From: Humulus lupulus
Lineage: Eukaryota > Streptophyta > Magnoliopsida > Rosales > Cannabaceae
Length of the DNA: 64,000 nt
Reading direction: 5' to 3'
Assembly: GCF_963169125.1 (NCBI RefSeq)
Contig: NC_084797.1
Location: 94,645,868-94,709,867 of the forward strand
The position numbers were made by a program, and so were the translations under genes. This document shows, one piece after another, positions 22,997 through 32,372 of this stretch; position 1 is the first letter of the stretch; the number at the start of each line of letters is the position of its first letter. Under the pieces are notes generated by a model that worked only from the letters and a program-made list of their open reading frames with translations, was not told the DNA's origin and made no database searches.

Positions 22997-23176
22997 GTTC
23001 AAGAATGAAAAGATCTTCATTTAGCTTGAATAAAAATAATGAATTTTTAATTGAAAAACATTTGAATAATCGTTCAGCAGAGGTTGAAGACTCGGTAAAA
23101 AGGATTCTGGCTTATCAAGAGGTTTATGGAATAAAATGAGCTCAGTTTCAAAATCATTTGAAAATGCAGCCCTAGA

Positions 23177-23313
23177 GTCGATATATCACCCCTAGTAGGT
23201 GATATATCGCCTGGGCTCATATTCCCGAGGCTCGTCGAAGTGTTCGTGTGAAGTTCACGTGTTTTCGTATCCCCCGAGTGGCGATATATCGCCCCCTAGA
23301 GCTGCGATATATC
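23177..23313. repeat. Cluster of GCGATATATCGC palindromes (B 3' LTR)
   Basis: Four copies of a near-palindrome, cgatatatcacc, gtgatatatcgcc, ggcgatatatcgcc and gcgatatatc, arranged as two pairs. The equivalent cluster in the other LTR is at 45424-45563, where more copies are intact. Confidence 0.85.
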
Positions 23314-23763
23314 TACATATGCTGAAATATTATACACGTAATTAAACTTTTTCAGCCTAATTCGAATTGAGTAAACAACTTTGACTGAGTCCCATAACGA
23401 TTTCAAAGCTGCTGGCAGACTCTGGGATTTTCAAATATTACTCTTAATAAACTATTCCTCTAAAATACTTAATTTCTCATTAAACATGCACATGACAAAT
23501 GTCATTATCTTATTGGATCTATCTAAACCTTATAGTATAATAAATGTCATCTTCATAATCAGTCATATTAATCAAACCTTAGGTTATAATTAATATTCTT
23601 AAACTATAGGTTAAACTTATAAAATCTATAAGTGTTGCTACGAGTGTCCAACTATGTCCCGGCTTGAACCAAAATCCACAGTAATAAACATACTATAACT
23701 ACTACTAGCCATTACTATTACTACTATTATCTAACTAGCTAAGTAAAGTTCTTGGACTCTACA

Positions 23764-23779
23764 ATTCTCCCCTACTAAA
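23764..23779 (-). other. Element B: polypurine tract
   Basis: Minus strand agtaggggagaat directly before the 3' LTR (TGTAGAGTCC). It is the expected plus-strand primer. Confidence 0.6.
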
Positions 23780-23799
23780 AAGAATTTCTTCCTCAAAAT

Positions 23800-24786
23800 T
23801 TACTTACCAAATAATTCTGGATATCGTCCTTGCTTGTCTTTCTCCAATTCCCATGTTGCCTCCCGTTCAGAACAATCACTCCATAGGACTTTTACTATCG
23901 GAATACTCTTGGACCATAACTTCTTCACCCCTCTATCTAGGATGCTAACCGGTCGTTCCTCGTAACTCAAGTCTTTCTAGAGTGCTATTGTATCATACTT
24001 GAGGACGTGAGATGGGTCTGACACATACCTGTGTAACATTGAGATGTGGAACACGTTGTGGCTATCTGCTAGGGCTGGTGGTAGGGCTAAGCTATACGCA
24101 ACTGTTCCCACTTTGTCCAATATCTCAAAAGGACCTATGAATTGGGGACTAAGCTTGCCTTTCTTCCCAAACTGCTTCACACCTTTCATAGGAGATATCT
24201 TTAGGAAGACTTGATCTCTGACCTTGAATTCCACATCACGTCACTTGGCATCCGCATAGCTTTTCTGATGGATTTGAGCAGCAAGAATGCGCTGTCTAAT
24301 CAGCACTACTACTTCTTGAGCTTTCCTAACAGCTTCGGGACCGAGAAGCTGCCTTTCTCTTACCTCGTCCTAGTGTAGCAGAGATCGACACCTCCGTCCA
24401 TAAAGCAACTCATAAGGTGCCATCCCGATCGTTGACTGGTAGCTATTGTTGTAGGAGAATTCTATCAATGACAAGTACTTATTCCATGATCCTTCGAAAT
24501 CAAGTACACAAGCGTGTAGCATATCCTCTAAAATCTGTATCGTACGCTCGGACTGACTGTCTGTCTGAGGATGAAAAGTTGTACTAAGACTTAACTTAGT
24601 ACCCATGGCTTGCTGTAAACTTCCCCAAAATCTCGATGTAAACACCGATCCTCTATCCGACACTATTGTCTTGGGGATTCCATGCAACCTTACTATCTCT
24701 TGGATATAGATGTCTGCGTATTGATCCGCCGTGTATGAGGTCTTAACAGGCAGGAAATGAGCGGACTTAGTTAGTCTATCTATTAC
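23800..24786 (-). pseudogene. Element B: integrase C-terminal half and chromodomain
   Basis: Continuation of the integrase cut by element A. Segments on the minus strand are VIDRLTKSAHFLPVKTSYTA, the catalytic SDRGSVFTSRFWGSLQ, FHPQTDSQSERTIQILEDML (E of D-D-E in QSERT), then the GPY/F-like QFIGPFEILDKVG (24100-24190). The last domain reads RPVSILDRGVKKLWSKSIPI, VKVLWSD and EATWELEKD, which matches the chromodomain at the end of Tekay/Del chromoviruses, thought to target insertion to heterochromatin. The terminal stop is TAA at 23800-23802. Several in-frame stops (for example after LKYDTIAL) make it inactive. Confidence 0.85.
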
Positions 24787-25384
24787 TGTTATCCAATAAA
24801 TTAGCATTTGTGACGTGGCAAATAATCTCTTGAACACGTGGCTGATACCTGGAAGGCATCCGCTAGAGTATCGACCAGGATGCACAGCAGAAGCAGGTCA
24901 AGCCTGTCTTACCCACGACCAGTCTGGTCGGTAGTTCCGCAGACAAGGCAACATTTATGGGAAGATCTTTGTGAATCCCGAATTTATCTCATGCAATCTT
25001 CTGGATATCCCATTATTCAGGGGATAATATCTGTAACAATATTTTGTAACCCTCCATGAGCCTATAAATAACAAGAGATAGCTCAAGGGAAGGGACTTTT
25101 AGATTGGTTGAGCTTCTGAATCATAGAGATTATAGAATTTGTCCTAGTAAACTTGAATTGTTTGTCAGAAGTGTTGAAACTCATTGAACTCAAGTTCTCT
25201 GATCACACTTTTGGTTCCATATCAATATCATTCTAAGTGGACGTAGGTCATTACCAGATCCTGGGGCCGAACCACTATAAATTACTGTGTTTTCTTTACT
25301 TTTGTCATTACGTTATTCTCTATACATTCGTCTATATCATTCATATTTTGACTCCGTGTCAGTTTGCTAAATCGTGGGTCAACA
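24787..25384 (+). repeat. Element A: 5' LTR
   Basis: TG...CA termini; matches 35872-36468. TATA box cctataaata at 25061-25070. The ORF at 24838-25059 has an identical counterpart in the 3' LTR (35922-36143) and is a non-coding coincidence. Confidence 0.96.
25063..25069 (+). promoter_or_regulatory. Element A LTR TATA box
   Basis: tataaata at 25063, repeated at 36147 in the 3' LTR. It is expected to drive genomic RNA starting about 30 bp downstream. Confidence 0.6.
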
Positions 25385-25385
25385 T

Positions 25386-25405
25386 TCTGGTGCTTTCATT
25401 GACAG
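25386..25405 (+). other. Element A: primer-binding site
   Basis: tctggtgctttcattgacag immediately after the LTR end, the position where minus-strand DNA synthesis is primed by a tRNA. I did not identify the tRNA. Confidence 0.5.
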
Positions 25406-25432
25406 GACGATTCATTATTGTTAAGAAAACCA

Positions 25433-28372
25433 ATGGCGAAAGCAGGAAGGAAAACTGGGCAGGCAACTGCCGCTGCACCGTCGAACCCACCACCTCATCC
25501 TCCCCCTGCAAGCATGGCGGAAGATGAGCCGCAACTAGATTTTGAAGAGGAGGAAATGGACGATGCGACGCTGAAGAGCACCCTGGGCGCGTTGCAAGAA
25601 GAATTGGCTAGTCTGAGGGCCAATCAAGAGAATGTCGCAGAAGTTATGGCGCGACAGCAGCAGGAGCTTGACCGTCAGCTGGCGGAGTTGAGCGAGAGAC
25701 AAGCAGAGGTGGATTGCTGCTAGACCGAGGCCACGGCAGCCCTTGAAGCGGCCTTGCTATTGGCTAGAAATCAGGCCACACCTGCCTCGCAGCCTAACCA
25801 ACCGGAAAATGGGCCACCACAGAAGGGTCCCGATCCTAGCCCACCAGTTCAACCTTCAAGTCCGCAAAGGCCTGAGCAGCCTCAGACGCCCCATGACGAT
25901 GTCCCGTTGGACCCCGAGGCAAATCCGCCATCCCAAGCTGCTCGGGGTAATTCCCCGCAGCAAAGGCAGAATAGGACCGAGCGTCAGCCTCGTAGTCCTA
26001 GGCGCCATGAGAATGACAGGCCAAACCAAGCGAACAGAGGTCACTACTCTCCTGGTAACAGAAGGGACTCGGAACTAGGCTCTGCGGTCCGTGGACCCCC
26101 ACGGAATAACGATGCACGGGGACACCGCGACCAGCGCAGGCCCCCCTCTAACGCTCGGGGCGTTTCTGCCAGAGACGGTAACAGAGGAAACAGTCAGTCT
26201 CACCACAGCCAGTCATGGTTCAGAGATGGTCACGGGTACAATGAGGCCGACTCAGGCAAGGGAAATGCTGGTGGGAGGAATGGAGAAAGAGGTAAAGGCA
26301 GGAGCCAAATACCTCAAGGTGACCAGCCAAATAGACAAGATGCTGGGGGGCAGCCCAGACAAAATAATGTCTTCAACCGGCTCGGAGGTAGCGAGCAACG
26401 AAGAAGAGAAGAAGACCTGAGAGATGTACTCAACGATCGTCGAGAAAGGCACGGCGAGAACATCCCCCCAGCCACAGAGGCCACCACAATTCCTGCCGCA
26501 GTGCAAGCCCAGATAGACGCACTCAATCAGGCTGTGCAGCAGCTGGTCGGAGGAAGGACTTCTTACATCGACCACGACAGGAGGAAAGGTACCCCTTTCG
26601 TACAGAGGATAGCTAACGCCGAAAATCCCAGCAAGTTCAAAATGCCTACGCTCCCGAACTTTGATGGATATGGGGACCCAGTCTCGCATGTGAATAAATT
26701 TGAGATTCAGATGGACATTCAGAAAGTGTCCGAAGACGCTCGGTGCAGGATCTTCCCTACAACACTTTCTGAAGCAGCACAGGAGTGGTTCTTTAAGTTC
26801 CCACCTGCAAGCATAGTTTCCTGGGAAATGTTCGTAAGGGAGTTCTACGGACAGTTCTATGCGGGTCGTGTGCACCCAACCGAAGCAAACCAGCTGGTCG
26901 AAATCCGCCAGCAGGATGGAGAATCACTGAAGGATTACATCCAGCGCTTTATGCGAGCAGCAGCTGGAGCAAAGACAGTCGGAGACGAAGGAAAAATGAT
27001 GTCTATAACCGCAGGAGTGAGACGCCGTTCGCCTCTATGGAAGAGTCTTCGTAAGGACGGGGTTAGAACCACCCAGGAGTTCTTGGACCGAGCTGATCGT
27101 TATATCAAGCTCGAAGAGGCCATTGCTGATGATGGAAAACCCTCGAACAAGGGTAAGAAGGCCGCCGAACCCGCCAAAGCCGCCAATGGTTCCAAACCTG
27201 ATGGCTATGGCAAAGGCAACGGGCACATCAACGGTAATGGCAAGAACGGTGGGAAACGGCCGCACAATGAGCCTTCAACCTCCGATAATAAACGAGCCAA
27301 GAGTAATCGTTATGAACCTAGGTTCACTAACTACACTGCCCTCATCGAGTCTCGGGAAGAGGTTTACCAGGCCACAAGCTCTAGTGTACCTTACAAGAAA
27401 CCTAGGCCCATTCGAAAAGACATTTCAAAAAGAGACACTACCAAGTTCTGTCGTTACCATAACGACTACGGACATGACACTAATGAATGCAACCAGTTAA
27501 AAGACGAAATCGAGTTCCTTATTAGACAAGGATACTTGAGAAGGTACGTACGGGCCTCGGGAACTTCCCAACAAGAAGCTCCAGGTGGCAATGAGCAGAC
27601 GTCCACACGCCAACGCTCACCACCATTACAGCCTGCCCCCGTAGCCGGAACACTCTTAACCATCTGTGGAGGCCCGCACCTCGTGGGAAATAGCGGAAAG
27701 GCTAGAGAACGATATGCTCGGACTCTATGTCACGACCAGGACATCGAGATGATGACTGTGGAGGACCGTGCGCCAAAAAAGGCTCGCTTAGAGGAGTATG
27801 GGATAACCTTCTCTGATTGCGATGCCCAACACGTCTGGTTCCCACATTCCGATCCGCTGGTCGTGGACATCCAGATGGCCAATATGATGGTAAAAAGAAT
27901 ACTGGTCGATACAGGAAGTTCAGTGAACATCCTGTATAAGTCAACACTGGAACGCATGAAGTTGTCCGTAAAAGACTTGGAGCCCTGCAATCAAACCATA
28001 TACGGCTTCTCTGGAGAAGGACTCGCCCCAGCCGGAATGATCAAACTCCCAGTAACAACGGGTACAGCACCTGCCTCAAGGACATTACTCACCACTTTTG
28101 TAGTGGTCGATTGTCCTTCAGCATATAACGCCGTTATTGGAAGGCCCATACTGGTTGAACTAAGGGCCATCATCTCCATGTGGCACCTAGCCATGAAGTT
28201 CCCAATGAACGCAGGGGTAGGATGCGTCTTAGGAAACCAAAGGGAAGCCAGGGAGTGCTATAACGCCTCGATCACAAAGGCAAAAAGTGGAACATCGAAG
28301 AGCGCTACCCCAGACCGATTGCAGATGACAGAAGACAGACAAGCCCAATCAGGTGGTAACGTCACCAAATAG
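25433..28372 (+). pseudogene. Element A: gag and aspartic protease
   Basis: The start is ATG 25433 (MAKAGRKTGQATAAAP), the first ATG after the PBS. TAG at 25721-25723 (codon 97) interrupts it, then the same frame stays open to TAG 28370-28372. Order: Glu/Gln-rich coiled coil (codons 40-95), long Pro/Arg/Asn-rich disordered region, capsid-type domain (FDGYGDPVSHVNKFEIQMDI, about codons 400-570), Lys/Gly-rich linker, and a zinc-binding C-x2-H-x4-H-x4-C motif (CRYHNDYGHDTNEC, 27446-27487). The protease has active site ILVDTGSSVNILYK (catalytic Asp codon 826) and ends in YNAVIGRP. Both stops fit single C-to-T changes of CAG. It is otherwise well preserved; gag is somewhat long because of the disordered insert. 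Confidence 0.92.
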
Positions 28373-31300
28373 GGTGTTGCCCAAAGTGAGGATATAGATT
28401 TGGATCCTCGCTTTGGGGATTTTAAAGAAAATGTTGGACCCGTCGAGGACCTGGAGGAGGTCCAACTCGATGAAAAAGACCCGACCAGAGTCGTGAAGGT
28501 TGGGAAGAATTTAGAGCCTACCGCAAAGCAGGCACTGGTGAAATTCTTGCAAGAGAACCAGGAAGTTTTGGCCTGGTCGCATAAAGACATGGTTGGGATA
28601 GATCCAGCAGTAATCAGCCATGTCCTGAACATAAATAAAGCCTTTCCACCTGTGCAACAAAAAAGAAGGCTGCTCGATAAAGACAGATCAAAAGCCTTGA
28701 AAGAAGAAGTCGAAAGACTTAAAGAGAATGGGTTCATCAGGGTGGCATTTTATCCATCGTGGGTCTCCAATCCGGTGCTGGTCCCCAAGCCTAATGGAAA
28801 ATGGCGGACCTGCGTGGATTTTACAGATCTCAATAAAGCCTGCCCAAAGGACTGTTTCCCACTACCAAGGATCGACCAGTTGGTCGATGCTACTGCAGGA
28901 CATGAGATCCTCTCGTTCATGGATGCGTATTCAGGTAACAACCAGATCAACATGCATCCTCCTGACGAGGATCATACCAGCTTTCAGACCGATACGGGCT
29001 TATATTGTTACAAAGTAATGCCCTTCGGGCTGAAAAACGCAGGCGCAACTTACCAACGACTAGTCAACCACATGTTCAAGGAGCTGATCGGGGTAAGCAT
29101 GGAGGTATATGTGGATGACATGTTGGTAAATTCCAAGAAGGCAGAAGGACATGTGAGGAATTTGCAAGAATGCTTTGATGTGTTGAACAAGTATCAGATG
29201 AAGTTGAATCCCCTCAAATGTTCCTTTGGAGTCAGATCAGGGAAGTTTTTGGGGTTTATAGTAAATTCAAGAGGAATCGAGGCCAACCCTGACAAGATAA
29301 AAGCCTTGATCGACATGAAGTCGCCGGAGAGAATCAAGGATGTACAAAGCCTGACCGGAAGGATCGCTGCCCTAAGTAGATTCATCTCAAAATCAACTTA
29401 CAAGTGCGTTCCATTCTTCAATCTACTCAGGGGGAATAAGAAGTTTGAATGGACAGAGGACTACGAGCGAGCATTCCAGGCCCTAAAAGCTCATATGTCG
29501 CAACCTCCCATCCTATCAAAACCAATCGAAGGAGAGACTTTGTATATTTATTTGGCGATTACCGAAGTTGCTGCTAGTGCGGTACTAATACGGGAGGAAG
29601 AAGGTGTACAGAAAGCTGTTTACTATGTCAGCAAAAGGCTTATCGGTGCAGAATTGAAATATCCACCAATCGAGAGGTTAGCATATTGCTTAATTCTAGC
29701 CTCCAGAAAGTTGCGTCCGTACTTCCAAGCCCATCCTATCACAGTTCTGACCGACCAGCCCCTTCAGCAAGTCCTCCAAAAACCTGAGGCGGCTGGACGA
29801 CTGTTAAAATGGGCGGTCGAATTAGGACAGTTCGATGTAACTTATTTACCGCGGGTAGCAATAAAAGGGCAAATGTTGGCCGATTTTATTGCGGAGTTCA
29901 CCGAACTCCCCAACAGTGAGCTGTGCAAACAGCCTGAAGTGCCCATGCCGCAAGACGAGACTCCTTCGTGGAAACTATTCACGGATGGTTCATCCAATGA
30001 ATCCCACGCTGGAGCGGGAGAGATATTGATAACGCCCGAAGGGCATCGATTTCACTGTGCAATCAGGTTTGACTTCGCAGCATCAAACAATGAAGCAAAA
30101 TACGAAGCGCTCCTCGCTGGACTGAGAATGGCCAAGGATACGAGTATAAAAGTGCTTGATATTTACAGCGACTCTCAGCTGGTCGTGAATCAAGTCCTGG
30201 GAGAATATCAAGCGCGAGGATTAAAGATGATGGCCTACCTTAACAAAGCGAAAGATTTGCTAGCCCAGTTTACAAAATACACCCTCCAGCAAATTCCGCG
30301 AGACCAAAATTCGAATGCAGACGCCTTAGCTAAACTCACAAGTGCAAAGGATGCTGACACCTTGAACATAGTCCTGGTAGAAAGATTGAGTAAGCCAAGC
30401 ATTGAAGTGGCCGAAGCCAACATGGAGATTCGTGCAGAAGATACATGGATGACGCCTTACCTGGAATATCTGATAAATGGAACATTGCCAGCAGATAAAA
30501 ACAAGGCCAGAACTCTGCAAAGGCGGGCTGCTAGGTACATACTGCTCGACGGTGTTATGTACCGAAGAGGATATTCAATGCCACTACTCAGGTGCATTAC
30601 ATCAGAAAAAGCTACGGAACTCATGAAAGAGGTGCATGAAGGCTTCTGCGGAGATCATGCTGGGGGGCAGAGTTTGGCGAAAAAAGTTCTAAGACAAGGC
30701 TACTTCTGGCCAACAATGAACGAAGATTCAATGGAGTACGTACGAAGATGCGATAAATGTCAAAGGTTCTCCAAGATCCCACGAGCAGCTCCAAACGAGC
30801 TAAAGCAGATGCAGAGCCCGTGGCCTTTCGCAATATGGGGAATAGACTTGATTGGATCACTGCCAACAGGAAAAGGAGGAGTAAAGTACGCAGTCATGGC
30901 AGTCGATTATTTCACAAAGTGGGCTGAAGCTGAACCACTTGCAACCATCACGACCAAGAAAGTCCTTGACTTTGTCATCAAGAACATTGTATGCCGGTAT
31001 GGTTTGCCCAGAAAGATAGTTTCAGACAACGCGACCCAATTTGACAGCGACCTGTTCACCGATTTCTGCGAGAGGCACGGGGTTATTAAGAGCTTTTCTT
31101 CAGTCGCACACCCCCAAGCGAATGGGCAAGTCGAAGCTGTAAACAAAACTCTCAAGGACACCCTGAAGAAAAGACTTGAAGAAGCTAAAGGAGCGTGGCC
31201 AGAACAGCTGCCTGAAGTCCTCTAGTCGTATAGAACACCTCATCGAACAGCAACAGGGCATACCCCATTTTCTCTAGCCTATGGATATGAGGCAATGTTA

Positions 31301-31681
31301 CCTGTCGAGTTAGATCCCCCCTCAAATCGGCGTTTGACTTACGACCAGGACGTGAACAGCCAGTTGATGATGGAGTCCCTAGACACGATCGATGAGATAC
31401 GAGAAAAATCTCAACTCCGCGTTGCTGCTTACCAGCAAAAAGTCGCCCGGTACTTTATCTCCAAAGTTGAAGAAAGAAAATTCAACGTCGGAGATTTGGT
31501 GCTACAATGAGTTTTCTTAAATACCCGCGACCCCACTGCTGGAGTGCTCGGACCTAACTGGGAAGGGCCTTACCAGATTGAAGAAGTCCTTCACCCAGGC
31601 ACCTACAAACTTGCACGCTTAAATAGAGATCTCGTTCCGCGCTATTGGAATGGAGAACACCTGCGCAAGTATTATCAATGA
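28373..31681 (+). pseudogene. Element A: RT, RNase H, second RNase H and integrase
   Basis: Same frame as gag-PR. RT has FPLPRIDQLVDATAGHEILS, CYKVMPFGLKNAGATYQRLV and catalytic YVDD (codons 1226-1229). The gypsy RNase H spans about codons 1360-1490 (YLAITEVAASAVLIREEEG). A second, 'archaeal-type' RNase H follows (LFTDGSSNES, Asp codon 1518; SNNEAKYEALLAGL; YSDSQLVV), which is typical of Tat elements. Integrase has the HHCC finger (HEGFCGDHAG...CDKCQRF, first His codon 1735) and a D,D-35-E triad at codons 1805, 1865 and 1901. The C terminus is GPNWEGPYQIEEVL and HLRKYYQ before TGA 31679. Two stops intervene: TAG 31223 (family has Trp) and TGA 31508 (family has Arg). Catalytic residues are all present. 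Confidence 0.95.
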
Positions 31682-32372
31682 ACAACCCTTCTTAAAGGAC
31701 TGACTTGTTTAAATTTCTCTTTTTAATTTTTACAAGTTTTGCAAAGAGGGTTAGCCATGATGTATGGCTAACTGCTCGTATATATAAGATTCTTTTTCAG
31801 AATCACTCGTAAAGACATGTTTAGTCCATTTTTAATACGAGATTATAAGGGACTGTGCTCAGCCAGTCATTCTTGCCAACCTTTGTGAATTTATATTTAC
31901 AAGTATTTGTTCATTACGTGTGTTATTTTGCTGTATTACAAGTATCAGTTTTACTACGAACAGGAACGTTCGAACAGGTTATGGTCAAGGCAAGTGACCA
32001 AGGACCTAAAGCTCCTCGATCACTTGGGGGGCATATAAGGCACATCGATTGCAAAGCATACTCTTAAGGTATGTAAACACATGAACAAAATAAGTGAAAG
32101 CATGCTACAGTACTTAGAGTATTTTTCAAAATTTATGTTTTGTTAAATCATGCCAAAGTATTATGCTAAGTCCGGTCATAAGGATAAATGTTATAATAAA
32201 ATATTATAGCACCAAGAGTTAAGCTTTTACACCGCAAGCATCGCTGCTTGGATGTAACTGTTCAAATAAAAAAGATATCTGCCCGTGCAGAAAAGTTTAA
32301 AAAGAAATTACTGTCTTTACACCACGACCCTTGGGTCGTATATCCAAAAAAGAAGAAAAAACAAAGAAGAAT
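31682..32372. other. Element A: spacer between pol and the antisense gene
   Basis: Non-coding stretch that includes an internal polypurine tract cacttggggggcatataagg (32021-32040), almost the same as the true tract at 35857-35871. It probably contains the 3' end of the antisense transcript. Nothing else was recognised. Confidence 0.6.
32021..32035 (+). other. Element A: internal polypurine tract
   Basis: cacttggggggcata lies about 340 bp after the pol stop and 3.8 kb before the terminal tract. The core CTTGGGGGGCA differs from the terminal CTTTGGGGGGCAA by one base. It could prime plus strands internally, or mark where the LTR once began before the antisense gene segment was acquired. Confidence 0.5.

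Larger units (their letters stand above)
21812..23763 (-). repeat. Element B: 3' LTR
   Basis: Starts TGTAATGACCC and ends CTCTACA on the plus strand. It is homologous along its length to 44050-46010. It contains inverted-repeat modules with ggggtttgct...agcaactataagcccc (22313-22440), a cluster of GCGATATATCGC palindromes (23177-23313) and a minus-strand TATA box at 22985-22996. ORFs inside it (22636-22911 minus, 23381-23593 plus) have counterparts in the other LTR and are not genes. Confidence 0.93.

Noticed and set aside
23381..23593. 70-codon ORF with a near-identical copy at 45628-45840
   Set aside because: Located in both B LTRs; not conserved as protein and without recognisable features.
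24838..25059. 73-codon ORF, repeated identically at 35922-36143
   Set aside because: Falls entirely inside the A LTR and overlaps promoter sequence; the identity merely reflects LTR identity.
26252..26875. 207-codon minus-strand ORF opposite element A gag
   Set aside because: Shadow of the gag frame; no domain, and codon bias belongs to the plus strand.
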